DNA of 10,501 bases from Bacteroides_D sp963546395 (GCA_963546395.1 CAUUMS010000038.1:1-10501); one strand, 5' to 3'. Shown: positions 1 to 7,580, counted from the stretch's first letter. The notes: a model not told the origin generated them from the letters alone. Program-made: numbers and translations.

Positions 1-102
1 TTGCCCCTCCCCCCGAGCGGCCGCGCTAAGAGCGCGGCGGAGTCGTGGCCCATCGTGCGGGCATCCCCGCCACCGCAATCGCGGCTAGGGGGGGCGGCCG
101 TA

Positions 103-155
103 GTGATGAACGGCACCCCTCTTAGCCTCTTAGGGGTGTGCGGGCCGTTTATCAC
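103..155. other. Long imperfect inverted repeat (hairpin)
   Basis: The outer arms GTGATGAACGGC (103-114) and GCCGTTTATCAC (144-155) pair over 12 bp with one G-U. The inner arms ACCCCT (115-120) and AGGGGT (132-137) extend the stem by 6 bp, with a 6-nt bulge (138-143) on one side only. Neither strand has a clear T-run after the stem, so it is not a textbook intrinsic terminator. It may still end a transcript entering from the left or form part of a structured RNA. Confidence 0.55.
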
Positions 156-208
156 CCCATCTCTTCGCCCAGGGAATCCATTTTCCGGACGGCACCCTGG
201 AAACGAGT

Positions 209-244
209 GCGGCCCGCGTACCCTTTGAAGGGTGCGCGGGCCGC
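209..244 (-). terminator. Probable terminator of the NSS transporter gene
   Basis: A 15-bp stem is formed by 209-223 and 230-244, with one G-U pair and a 6-nt TTTGAA loop. It lies 24 bp past the transporter stop codon (269-271), reading on the minus strand. The stem is very GC-rich. The minus-strand sequence after it (ACTCGTTTCC) has only a weak T-run, so the call rests mainly on stem strength and position. A 12-bp perfect palindrome, CCTCCTAGGAGG (251-262), lies between the stop codon and the stem. Confidence 0.6.
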
Positions 245-268
245 AGAACTCCTCCTAGGAGGGAATGG

Positions 269-1600
269 CTACTTGGCGATCAGCTCGTAGAGGAAGATGA
301 CAAAGATGGCTAGTGGAGCCACGAACCGCAGGATGAAGATGTAGATGCTCAGCACGGTGCGGCTCACCGGATGTTGCCCGTCGTTAGTGAGCTCGGCTTC
401 TACGACTCGCCGTTGGAGGTACCAGCCCACGAACAAGGAAATGAGCATCCCCCCGAGTGGGAGCATGAACTTGGCTGTGGCGAAATCCAGCGCGTCGAAG
501 AATCGCATGCTGTAGCAGCACAGCACTCCCAGCACTAGCGCTCCCGCCGTGGCGATAAGCGTCCCGGTTCGCCGCGAGAGGTGGAACTCCTCGTGGAAGT
601 ACGCAGCCGCCGGCTCCAGGATCGAGATTGCAGAGGTGAGAGCAGCCACTGCTAGCAGGATGAAGAAGAGTGCCGACCACAGCATAGAGAGTGGCATCTG
701 CTGGAATAGCCCTGGCAAGGTGATGAATATGAGGCCGGGGCCCCCTTTCATCAGCGCAGTGAGATCAGGATTAATGGCAAATGCTGAAGGGAATATCACA
801 ACGCCAGCCAACACGGCTACCAGTGTGTCGAGTAGGGCTACCTGAATGGCAGTCTTTCCGAGGCTCACGTCACGACGGAAGTACGATCCGTAGGTGAGCA
901 TGGCCCCCATGCCAATCGAGAGCGAGAAGAATGACTGCCCCATAGCATCCAGGAATATGGTGGGCTTCATGTTATCCAGGCTAGGCTTGAATAGGAACTT
1001 CACCCCTTCTATGGCCCCCTCTAGCGTGACAGAACGTACAGCGAGTACGATGAGCAGTAGGAACAGGAGGGGCATTAGCACTTTGGCAGATTTTTCAATC
1101 CCCTTCTTTACCCCCGACATTACGAAGAAGGCGGTCAGCAGGGTGAAGATAACGGTGTAAATTATCTGCTTGGTGGGATCCTGAACTAGTGAGTTGAAGT
1201 AACCCGGCACATCCTGTACATTCTGAAGGGCTCCGCGAATGGAGTCGATGATGTAGACAAGCGTCCAGCCACATACCACGAAGTAGAAACCTAGGATGAG
1301 GAACCCTGTGACGATACCTAGCATGCCTACAAGGTGCCATGGTGTCTTGGGGGCTAGGTGCTTGAAGGCTCGCGATGCGTTGGCATGTGCCGCTCGTCCT
1401 ACCATGAATTCAGCCATGAGCACTGGAATGCCCAGGAAGAGGATGCATCCGAGGTACACCAGGATGAAAAGGGCTCCACCCCCACTTGCTGTTTCGCTGG
1501 GAAAGCGCCAGATGTTTCCTAGGCCCACGGCAGATCCGGCGGCTGCCGCAATCATGCCGATCCGTGAGGCGAAGATGGCTCGAGGCGTTTTCTCTTTCAT
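269..1600 (-). CDS. Sodium-dependent amino-acid transporter, NSS/SNF family
   Basis: This 443-residue inner-membrane protein belongs to the neurotransmitter:sodium symporter family (LeuT/Tyt1-like), which couples Na+ entry to uptake of amino acids or related solutes. The substrate cannot be told from sequence. TM1 carries the family signature GSAVGLGNIWRFP (residues 22-34), followed by a GGGA segment near 40-43. TM6 has GQSFFSLSIGMGA (221-233), matching the unwound LeuT substrate helix. TM8 keeps the LTSAIS Na2-site pattern. I count about 11 hydrophobic spans, as in the 11-TM bacterial members lacking TM12. Asp258 in TM7 might be the carboxylate that replaces chloride in bacterial NSS proteins, but its alignment to LeuT Glu290 is uncertain. 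An upstream in-frame start at 1681 would add 27 polar residues unlike family N-termini, so I chose the ATG at 1598-1600, directly before MKEKTPRAIFASR. The gene stands alone, divergent from the M16 gene. Confidence 0.93.
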   Translation of the reverse strand: MKEKTPRAIFASRIGMIAAAAGSAVGLGNIWRFPSETASGGGALFILVYLGCILFLGIPVLMAEFMVGRAAHANASRAFKHLAPKTPWHLVGMLGIVTGFLILGFYFVVCGWTLVYIIDSIRGALQNVQDVPGYFNSLVQDPTKQIIYTVIFTLLTAFFVMSGVKKGIEKSAKVLMPLLFLLLIVLAVRSVTLEGAIEGVKFLFKPSLDNMKPTIFLDAMGQSFFSLSIGMGAMLTYGSYFRRDVSLGKTAIQVALLDTLVAVLAGVVIFPSAFAINPDLTALMKGGPGLIFITLPGLFQQMPLSMLWSALFFILLAVAALTSAISILEPAAAYFHEEFHLSRRTGTLIATAGALVLGVLCCYSMRFFDALDFATAKFMLPLGGMLISLFVGWYLQRRVVEAELTNDGQHPVSRTVLSIYIFILRFVAPLAIFVIFLYELIAK

Positions 1601-1691
1601 AGTCGTCCGCTTTACAAGGTTAATGATGGTGTGGTTGTTGCCGTGTTTGCGCACCCAGTTTCTAGTAGTTGCGCCTATCACTGCAACTAAA

Positions 1692-1699
1692 CAAAAATA
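1692..1699 (-). promoter_or_regulatory. Bacteroidota -7 box for the NSS transporter
   Basis: Read on the minus strand this is TATTTTTG, a perfect match to TAnnTTTG. Transcription would begin near 1688, giving a leader of about 88 nt before ATG 1600. I saw no TTG at the expected -33 distance, so the upstream half of the promoter is unsupported. Confidence 0.5.
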
Positions 1700-1984
1700 A
1701 TAAGAGTGGATTTCTGCTCCTTGTGACCTGAGTGTAAAATGGCACCGTTTGTGATTAATACGTTGCGTGACGCTCGTGTGTATTATTGAATTCCGATAAA
1801 TTCTAGGCAGAAGTTAGACGCAATCTTATGAAGGACACCCTCATTTAGGAGCGCCAGACCTCCTGCTGAGGTATTTTGCACGTCCGCACTTAGGGCTACC
1901 GTGCTCCGTGACACTGTGAGCAATGGTTTGAGGAGATGGGAGTGAGGCGCATTGGGGCCTGGTGGCTGGCAATTGTGCGAATTG

Positions 1985-1992
1985 TATCTTTG
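1985..1992 (+). promoter_or_regulatory. Bacteroidota -7 box immediately before the M16 gene
   Basis: TATCTTTG matches TAnnTTTG exactly and is followed by G/C, as is common in this phylum. The expected start of transcription is near 1995-1996, only about 4-5 nt before the ATG at 2000. A -33 TTG at good spacing is not evident: the nearest TTGs leave about 9 or 30 nt. The box argues against translation starting at the upstream in-frame TTG at 1952. Confidence 0.55.
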
Positions 1993-1999
1993 CGGGGAA

Positions 2000-3262
2000 A
2001 TGCCTCCATTGCGAACTCCGAAACGGTCGGGCCTGCGTAGGCCTCAGCTGCATGCAGAGACGCTAGCTAACGGTCTTAGCATCCTGCACCATGAGGTGGG
2101 GACGCGGGTCGCATATGCTGCGGTGCTTGTGGGGGTTGGTTCCCGTGACGAGAGCCAGCGGGAGCATGGCCTCTCGCATCTGATAGAGCATATGCTCTTC
2201 AAAGGGACGCGCCGCCGTCGTGCCTATCAGATCGCCAACAGGCTTGAGAATGTAGGCGGTGAGCTGAATGCGTACACGTCGAAGGAAGAGACTGTAGTGC
2301 ACTCTGCCTTCCTGCCGGAGTACCTCGGGCGGGCCCTTGAGCTCATGGCGGATGTGGTGTGTCACGCCGAGTTCCCTGAGCATGAGCTTGTGCGAGAAAA
2401 GGAGGTAGTGCTCGAGGAGATTGCCTCCTACGACGATGCGCCAGCCGAGTTGATCTACGACAACTTTGAGGAGCTCGTATTTGGCACGCATCCCCTCGCC
2501 CACGGCATACTTGGTACTCCTACCTCTGTGCGTCGACTTGACCGCGCAGCGATTCTCAACTACATCGGTCGACTATACGTGGCTCCGAGGATTGCATTGG
2601 CTACCTGCGGCCCATTCCCCTTTTCACGGGTAAGGCGCATGGCTGAGTCTCTATTCAGCGATCTCCATGCCCCTGGGGAGTCTGTTCATCGTCAGCCGTT
2701 TACTCCGGGCCCTGCGCAATGCCTCTTGCGGCGTAAGCGTACAGCCCAGGCGCATTGCATGGTTGGTGCTCATGCCTATCCCATGGGGCACGACCGGGGT
2801 GCGGCGTTGGCCATGCTTACCAATCTGCTGGGTGGTTATGCCACCTCATCGCGCCTCAACCGTACGATGCGTGAGCAGGCGGGCCTTGCCTACACGGTGG
2901 AGTGCACATCCACGGCCTACACGGATACGGGACTTTTCACCGTCTACTTTGGCACCGATCCCCAGCATGTAGGCAAAGCGTTTGGACTCCTGTGGGATGA
3001 GTTACGCCGAGTGCGTACCGAGCGGCTCTCCACGTTGCAACTCCACACGGCCAAGCGGCAATTTGTAGGCCAGCTCTACCTATCGGCGGAGAACATGGAG
3101 GGGAATATGCTCGCCAATGCCAGGCGTCTCGTGGAGGGCTTGCCTCTGGCGACGCTGGAGAATGCCCTGTCGGAGATTGAGGCTATCACCGCCCAGGACA
3201 TCCTGGAGGTTGCCAATGAGCTACTAGACGAAGGACGTTTGTTCACCCTCATTTACCGTTGA
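2000..3262 (+). CDS. M16 family zinc metallopeptidase (processing-peptidase-like)
   Basis: This 420-residue protein belongs to the M16B (pitrilysin / mitochondrial processing peptidase-like) family. The inverted zinc motif HLIEH is at residues 60-64, with Glu63 as the catalytic base and His60/His64 as ligands. The third ligand is a Glu in VVLEEI (138/139), at the family's usual spacing of about 74 residues. A second inactive-type half carries REQAGLAYTV (290-299), the conserved C-terminal-domain motif. Length matches the family. No signal peptide is evident, so a cytoplasmic role is likely; the substrates are unknown. An in-frame TTG at 1952 would add 16 residues, but the -7 box at 1985-1992 would then lie inside the gene, so ATG 2000 is preferred. 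No Shine-Dalgarno is present. The O-methyltransferase gene begins 4 bp after the stop, so the two are almost certainly co-transcribed. Confidence 0.92.
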   Translation: MPPLRTPKRSGLRRPQLHAETLANGLSILHHEVGTRVAYAAVLVGVGSRDESQREHGLSHLIEHMLFKGTRRRRAYQIANRLENVGGELNAYTSKEETVVHSAFLPEYLGRALELMADVVCHAEFPEHELVREKEVVLEEIASYDDAPAELIYDNFEELVFGTHPLAHGILGTPTSVRRLDRAAILNYIGRLYVAPRIALATCGPFPFSRVRRMAESLFSDLHAPGESVHRQPFTPGPAQCLLRRKRTAQAHCMVGAHAYPMGHDRGAALAMLTNLLGGYATSSRLNRTMREQAGLAYTVECTSTAYTDTGLFTVYFGTDPQHVGKAFGLLWDELRRVRTERLSTLQLHTAKRQFVGQLYLSAENMEGNMLANARRLVEGLPLATLENALSEIEAITAQDILEVANELLDEGRLFTLIYR

Positions 3263-3266
3263 TCCT

Positions 3267-3917
3267 ATGCAGTTTGTCAACCCAGACCAGTCCGATTTGA
3301 CCCTCTTCCTCGATGCTCACTCCCCCCAGGATGACGAGCTGCTTGCGGAGCTCGTGCGGGAGACCTACCGTTGCACCGAGCATCCTCGCATGCTTGGAGG
3401 TGCCATGCTCGGGGCATTCCTGCAAATGTGCATCCGCATGTTGCGTGCCACGCACGTGCTTGAGCTGGGGACGTTCACGGGCTATACCACTATCCAGATG
3501 GCAAGGGCCCGCGGAGATCTGCGGGTGACCACAGTGGAGAAGGAGCCAGAGCATGCGCGCATAGCGCAGCGATTCTTCGCCCAGGCCAACGTTCAGGATA
3601 GGGTTACTCTCGTGGAGCAGGATGCGCTAGAGTGGGCCACGATGCAGACGGAGTCGTACCAGCTCATCTTCATGGACTCCGACAAGCGCGATTACCCCCG
3701 TCTATTCGACCTACTAGCCGAGCGGATCACCCCCGGAGGGTTGCTCATAGCTGATAACGTCCTCTGGCATGGCAAGGTGCTCAATCCTGAGGCCGTGGAT
3801 GCGCACACCCAGGCTGTGAGGCAGTTCAATGAGCAGGTGAATGACGACCCCCGATTTGTCTCGTGCGTGCTCCCGGCTCGTGATGGCTTGCTGATAGCGC
3901 AGCGCTTGGAGGCCTAG
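3267..3917 (+). CDS. O-methyltransferase, COMT-like (Methyltransf_3)
   Basis: This 216-residue cytoplasmic class I S-adenosylmethionine-dependent methyltransferase belongs to the metal-dependent COMT/CCoAOMT-like family. Motif I is VLELGTFTG (64-72), and the acidic residue binding the SAM ribose is probably Glu91 in TVEKE. FMDSDK (135-140) supplies Asp137, a metal ligand, and Lys140, matching the catalytic Lys of catechol O-methyltransferase. ADN (162-164) supplies the other two ligands, Asp163 and Asn164. All key residues are therefore present. The natural acceptor is unknown; bacterial relatives act on catechol-like or other hydroxylated small molecules, and some have been annotated as tRNA-modifying. 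It follows the M16 gene by 4 bp and precedes the DUF5686 gene by 65 bp in the same direction. Length is normal for the family. Confidence 0.93.
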   Translation: MQFVNPDQSDLTLFLDAHSPQDDELLAELVRETYRCTEHPRMLGGAMLGAFLQMCIRMLRATHVLELGTFTGYTTIQMARARGDLRVTTVEKEPEHARIAQRFFAQANVQDRVTLVEQDALEWATMQTESYQLIFMDSDKRDYPRLFDLLAERITPGGLLIADNVLWHGKVLNPEAVDAHTQAVRQFNEQVNDDPRFVSCVLPARDGLLIAQRLEA

Positions 3918-3968
3918 CATGCGATGCGTGCTCACGGTTGTCGCATACCACCGATGAGCTCACCTATC

Positions 3969-3973
3969 AGGAG
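3969..3973 (+). promoter_or_regulatory. Shine-Dalgarno-like AGGAG before the DUF5686 gene
   Basis: AGGAG lies 9 nt upstream of ATG 3983, with a second purine run (GAAGG) directly before the start. Most other genes in the window show no such site, so this may raise translation of the downstream gene within the operon. It also supports the chosen start. Confidence 0.45.
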
Positions 3974-3982
3974 ACTTGAAGG

Positions 3983-6403
3983 ATGGGAATAACAGCTCGA
4001 TGCGCCCTACTTTTGACCCTACTCGCTGCCCTACATGGGGTTACCATGGGGCAAAATGTGCTGCGAGGCACATTTGTCGACTCAATCACAGGGGCCCCGC
4101 TGCCATTTGTGAATGCGGTGTACGACGAGGCCGGGCACGGTGTAACGGCCGATCTTAACGGGCGTTTCGAGCTTACTACGGCAGCTCCCGTCGAGAGGAT
4201 CATTGTCTCCTACGTGGGCTACAAGCCAGCCATCTTCACCATCTCCGAGTCAATGCGCCAGCAGGAGGCTCGCTACCCGTTGCGTCAGCAGCATGTGGAT
4301 ATCGAGGCCGTCTATGTCACCAGCGCGGAAAATCCAGCCGTGCTCTTGCTGCGGCGTGCTCTGGCCAAGCGATCCCTGCACAGCCCGCGCGCATTGCCTG
4401 GCTACCGGTTCATCTCATATAATAAGATGCTGGTTACAATTCGGGACACTGCAACATCCAACGTTGACAATGGCCCTTTCCCGCACGAGAGGGACGCTGA
4501 TGCCACCACGCACTACCTTATCATCAATGAAACCGTCTCGAGGCACTTCTACCGACGGCCGAACACCTCTGTGGATAGCGTCATCTCCACGCGCACGAGC
4601 GGGCTACGGCGGAAGTCATTGCCCATCGTGGCAGGCTCCATGCAGTCTATCTCCTTCTACAACGAGGATCTCACGCTGCTAGGGAGCAAGTACGTGAACC
4701 CGTTTAGCCTCGGAGGCCTAATGCATTACAGCTACACCCTGCAAGACACCATGGTCGGGCAGGGGGGCGATAGCGTAGTGGCCGTGCGGTTTCAGCCCAA
4801 GAGGACGAGCCACTCGAGTGCCCTGTCAGGGGTACTGTACATTGCGATTGGGGAGTATTCCCTGCGGAACGTGATTGCCTATTCCAGCATGGATGACCGC
4901 AGCGGCACATTCCATATAGCGCAGAACTACCGCAGGAAAGGGTCGCACACCTGGTTTCCCGCAGAGTTGCGAACTAAGGTGGTGATGACGGGGAGCGACC
5001 TGTACATTACCAACGAAACCCACATCAGCGACATCACCATCGACACGGTGGTGCGAAAGCGGGTGTCTCTGCCACTGACCTCCATCGTGCTAGCCGAGGC
5101 CGACGGGCTCACCGTGGAGCGCACTCTGGATCAGTACCGTGCTACTCCCCTGAACTACACAGAGCTGAATACCTACCGAGTCACCGACAGCCTCTCCGAT
5201 ACGTACAAATTCGAGAACTGGGCCGACCTCGCAACCGATTTCTTAGATGGGTACCTCTGGCTGAAATACGTGAAGCTCGACCTGTTGAGTCTGCTCGATT
5301 ACAATAACTTCGAGGGCTTTCGGCTCGGGGGCGCACTGGAGACCACAAGTCTCTTCTCTAGCCGCTTTCGCTTGGGTGGAAACTATGCGTACGGTTTCGC
5401 CGATAGGGAGCACAAGTACGGAGCCCGCATTGGGGCCAGAGTGTGGCCACAGCGGGACGGATGGCTCGATGTGCGCTATAGCCATGATGTGGCCACCCCT
5501 GGCCAGCCATTCTTCGATGAGGATCGCAGAGGGATTGGGGGCTCCTTCTACGTGCGGCGAATGGATTACCGCTCTGGGGCTCACCTGTCGCTCCAGGGGT
5601 ATATCTCCCGGAAATGGCAAGCCACGCTCTCCCTAGGCTATCATCGTTACACCAACCTAGCCGGCTACGGCATCCCGCAGGTGCAGGGTGGTGACATCTA
5701 CGTCGCAGGGGCTGACGATTACACCTTGTTCACGCCGCGCATATCGTTGCGGTTCTACCCCAATCTGCCACTCGTGCAATATCCCGACGGGGTGCGACCG
5801 CTCCTCTCCAGCCCTGTGCGCCTCTCCGTGCATCTACAGCAGGGCTTCGAACCCATACATCGCCGGGCGCGCTACACCAAGCTCGATGCGTTCTACAGCC
5901 GCTCTTGGCAATCATCGCTGTGGGGCCTCTGCACCGCCTCAGGGGCCGCGGGAGTAGTGTGGGGCACCTACCCCCTGTCGCAGGGGTATATGAATAATGG
6001 CTCGTCGGAACACCGCTCGGGTTTCATCTCGTGGCGTGCATTGGCAACCCTGCCTCCTGCGCACTTCTATCACGATTACCAGGTCGCCATCTCGTGCCGG
6101 TATGTCGTCCCCTCCTGGATGGGCATCCCCCTCTCCAGCTCGTGGATTCCCACGCCATCCGTTATGGTCAATGCGCTGTGGGGTGGGCAGTGGCACGCCT
6201 ACCGTGATGCGAGGCAGCGCCCGTTGCCCTCGGCGCAAAAGGGCCTCTTTGAGGTCGGAGTCGGCCTTGCGGGCATTCTCCCAGGGCTGTCTGCCAACGC
6301 CTCCAGCTCGCTCATGGTGTTTTACCGCCTGGGGGCCTATTCCGCACCATATCCGAAGGGAAATCTCGGCCTGGCACTCGTCTACAGCATAGGCCGTCTC
6401 TGA
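3983..6403 (+). CDS. DUF5686 outer-membrane protein with carboxypeptidase-regulatory-like domain
   Basis: This 806-residue protein is predicted to be exported and to sit in the outer membrane. A hydrophobic signal peptide covers residues 1 to about 23, ending near TMG-Q. Residues about 25-100 form a beta-sandwich CarboxypepD_reg-like domain: GxFxD at 29-33, PLPFVNA at 39-45, DLNGRFEL at 57-64 and VSYVGY at 75-80. The segment after 110 begins with ENPAVLLLRRALAKR (116-130), typical of DUF5686 proteins. The C-terminal 400 or so residues alternate polar and aromatic residues, as in a beta-barrel, and end GLALVYSIGRL. The family is widespread in Bacteroidota, and its function is not established. 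The gene follows the methyltransferase by 65 bp with no -7 box in the gap, so it may be the last gene of an M16-methyltransferase-DUF5686 operon. Confidence 0.88.
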   Translation: MGITARCALLLTLLAALHGVTMGQNVLRGTFVDSITGAPLPFVNAVYDEAGHGVTADLNGRFELTTAAPVERIIVSYVGYKPAIFTISESMRQQEARYPLRQQHVDIEAVYVTSAENPAVLLLRRALAKRSLHSPRALPGYRFISYNKMLVTIRDTATSNVDNGPFPHERDADATTHYLIINETVSRHFYRRPNTSVDSVISTRTSGLRRKSLPIVAGSMQSISFYNEDLTLLGSKYVNPFSLGGLMHYSYTLQDTMVGQGGDSVVAVRFQPKRTSHSSALSGVLYIAIGEYSLRNVIAYSSMDDRSGTFHIAQNYRRKGSHTWFPAELRTKVVMTGSDLYITNETHISDITIDTVVRKRVSLPLTSIVLAEADGLTVERTLDQYRATPLNYTELNTYRVTDSLSDTYKFENWADLATDFLDGYLWLKYVKLDLLSLLDYNNFEGFRLGGALETTSLFSSRFRLGGNYAYGFADREHKYGARIGARVWPQRDGWLDVRYSHDVATPGQPFFDEDRRGIGGSFYVRRMDYRSGAHLSLQGYISRKWQATLSLGYHRYTNLAGYGIPQVQGGDIYVAGADDYTLFTPRISLRFYPNLPLVQYPDGVRPLLSSPVRLSVHLQQGFEPIHRRARYTKLDAFYSRSWQSSLWGLCTASGAAGVVWGTYPLSQGYMNNGSSEHRSGFISWRALATLPPAHFYHDYQVAISCRYVVPSWMGIPLSSSWIPTPSVMVNALWGGQWHAYRDARQRPLPSAQKGLFEVGVGLAGILPGLSANASSSLMVFYRLGAYSAPYPKGNLGLALVYSIGRL

Positions 6404-6627
6404 GCTGGCTAGCACCTCATCTCAGCGAACGATTTGCGCCTCGGTGCGCAACCTATTACGGCCGTAGATGCTGCCGTGGAGGGCAACTGGAAATAGTTGA
6501 GAACAGAGTACAACAATTGTTCCAATGTTGCCGTATAATGTTCGAATTTGCACGAAGGTGTAAACGACCGTCCCAGCAATGATGCGGCCGAACCCCGATG
6601 CGAACCAAACCAACAAAACACTGAAAC
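6404..6627. other. Intergenic region upstream of the DUF3078 gene
   Basis: No gene is supported in these 224 bp. A 6-bp hairpin (TTGCGC 6434-6439, GCGCAA 6446-6451) with a 6-nt loop may be a weak terminator for the DUF5686 gene, but no T-run follows. The right half is AT-rich and contains a 10-bp palindrome, AACAATTGTT (6512-6521), a TATAAT (6534-6539) and the near-match CGAATTTG to the -7 box (6543-6550). A promoter for the DUF3078 gene is likely within 6500-6560, but no perfect TAnnTTTG is present. Confidence 0.5.
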
Positions 6628-7524
6628 ATGCGTACTCGATTGATCACCTTCCTTTTGGTAGCCATCGGCTTTAGCCTGTGGTTTGCCACCCCGTCCGTAG
6701 CGCAACGCCCCATCGTCTCCAAGGACAGCACATGGCGTTTCTCGGGCAATGCATCCCTCACCTTCAGCCAGGTTGCCCTGTCCAACTGGGTTGCTGGTGG
6801 GCAGAATAGCCTTAGCGGCGAGGCTGCTGCGTTCCTCTCGCTGGAGCACATGAAGGGGCGTTCAGCCTGGACCAACACGCTCGACCTAGGCTTTGGCATC
6901 ACCAAGCTCGGCGAAGACGGACTGGTGAAGCACCTCGACAAGTTCGACTTCGCCTCGAAGTACGGCTATCAGGCCTACAAGGCGTGGTACTACAGTGCCC
7001 TCTTCTCCCTGAAGACGCAGTTCGCCGCCGGTTACAAGTACCCCGACCGCAACAACAAGATCTCCGACTTCCTCTCCCCGCTTTATGGGACGCTGGCACT
7101 TGGTGCCGACTACAAGCCGAACGACAAATTCTCCATGCTCCTCTCCCCGCTCACGGGCCGCATGATCTACGTGGGGGCTCCTAGCCTGTCCGCCATTGGC
7201 GCGTTCGGCGTTAAGCCCAATGAGCACGTCAAGTGGGAGCTTGGTGGTTTGGTGCGTGCCACCTACCGCGACGTATTCCTCAATGGCCAGCTAGGTCTGC
7301 TCACCAAGCTCGAGCTATTCTCCAACTACCTGGAGAAGCCACAAAACATCGATGTCTCCTTTGATGTGCTGCTCGACTACAAGCTGAACGACTTCCTCAC
7401 GGCGAAGTTCCAGCTTACCATGCTCTATGATGACGACCAGAAGGTGCCGCAGGCCAATGGCACCATGGCCCCGAAGCTTCAGGTGCGTGAAATGTTCGGG
7501 ATCGGCCTAGCTTACCGGTTCTAG
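6628..7524 (+). CDS. DUF3078 outer-membrane beta-barrel protein
   Basis: This 298-residue protein has a signal peptide (1 to about 25, ending PSVA before QRP). The mature part is rich in alternating aromatic and polar residues and ends in YRF; a C-terminal aromatic residue is the usual recognition signal for beta-barrel assembly. Features typical of DUF3078 include FSQVALSNWVAGGQNSLS (residues 48-65), the following W-T-N-T-L-D-L-G-F-G strand, and repeated KLND/KPND turns. The family is common in Bacteroidota and its function is unknown. The gene appears monocistronic: it has its own AT-rich upstream region and a strong terminator begins 57 bp after the stop. There is no Shine-Dalgarno; the leader is A-rich just before the ATG, as often seen in this phylum. 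Confidence 0.88.
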   Translation: MRTRLITFLLVAIGFSLWFATPSVAQRPIVSKDSTWRFSGNASLTFSQVALSNWVAGGQNSLSGEAAAFLSLEHMKGRSAWTNTLDLGFGITKLGEDGLVKHLDKFDFASKYGYQAYKAWYYSALFSLKTQFAAGYKYPDRNNKISDFLSPLYGTLALGADYKPNDKFSMLLSPLTGRMIYVGAPSLSAIGAFGVKPNEHVKWELGGLVRATYRDVFLNGQLGLLTKLELFSNYLEKPQNIDVSFDVLLDYKLNDFLTAKFQLTMLYDDDQKVPQANGTMAPKLQVREMFGIGLAYRF

Positions 7525-7533
7525 CATCCATTG

Positions 7534-7567
7534 CCCCGACTCGCTCGGGGAACATCCCCACCGGGGC
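7534..7567 (+). other. Overlapping small hairpins after the DUF3078 gene
   Basis: CCCCGA (7534-7539) pairs with TCGGGG (7545-7550). CCCC (7556-7559) pairs with GGGG (7563-7566). Alternatively GCCCCG (7533-7538) can pair with CGGGGC (7562-7567), or GGGGA (7547-7551) with TCCCC (7555-7559). They lie in the 3' untranslated region just ahead of the main terminator and may protect the 3' end or assist termination. Confidence 0.45.
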
Positions 7568-7580
7568 GTATATCCATGTA

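Larger units (their letters stand above)
1..268. other. GC-rich non-coding stretch with serial hairpins
   Basis: No protein here is recognisable. A frame open from the left edge to 228 gives a proline-, glycine- and serine-rich peptide resembling no family I know. Several inverted repeats follow one another: 21-27 with 31-37 (7 bp, 3-nt loop), 73-76 with 81-84 (4 bp), 103-120 with 132-155, and 209-223 with 230-244. The loop of the 103-155 element holds a tandem direct repeat, CCTCTTAG CCTCTTAG (118-133). The stretch could be a 3' untranslated region, a structured RNA, or terminators of flanking genes. I saw no motif of RNase P RNA, tmRNA, SRP RNA or tRNA. Confidence 0.5.
1601..1999. other. 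Divergent intergenic region, 399 bp
   Basis: No coding sequence is supported in this span between the transporter and the M16 peptidase. The part from about 1681 to 1815 is clearly more AT-rich than its surroundings, as expected for promoter DNA. It holds a -7 box for the transporter at 1692-1699 on the minus strand and one for the peptidase at 1985-1992 on the plus strand. A 34-codon frame starting at ATG 1936 ends at 2040 and overlaps the peptidase start in another frame. It resembles nothing known and is not called. Confidence 0.6.

Noticed and set aside
1..228. Open frame from the left edge, 75 residues
   Set aside because: The peptide is low in complexity, resembles no family, and runs through two strong hairpins including half of the terminator stem.
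1601..1681. 27-residue N-terminal extension of the NSS transporter
   Set aside because: It is polar, basic and unlike family N-termini. The ATG at 1600 precedes the usual short MKEK...FASRIG opening.
1936..2040. 34-codon plus-strand frame with GAGGAG directly before its ATG
   Set aside because: The purine run abuts the ATG with no spacing, the frame overlaps the M16 start, and the peptide is unremarkable.
1841..2053. Minus-strand 70-residue frame in the divergent region
   Set aside because: It overlaps the M16 start and its -7 box, and its composition gives no family resemblance.
3917..3946. Small inverted repeats after the methyltransferase gene
   Set aside because: ATGCGA with TCGCAT has a 16-nt loop and the 6-bp alternative has a G-U. 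Neither has a T-tail, so they are too weak to call a terminator.
5939..6415. 158-residue minus-strand frame inside the DUF5686 gene
   Set aside because: It is a shadow of the barrel-coding sequence. The plus-strand reading has the coherent beta-strand pattern.
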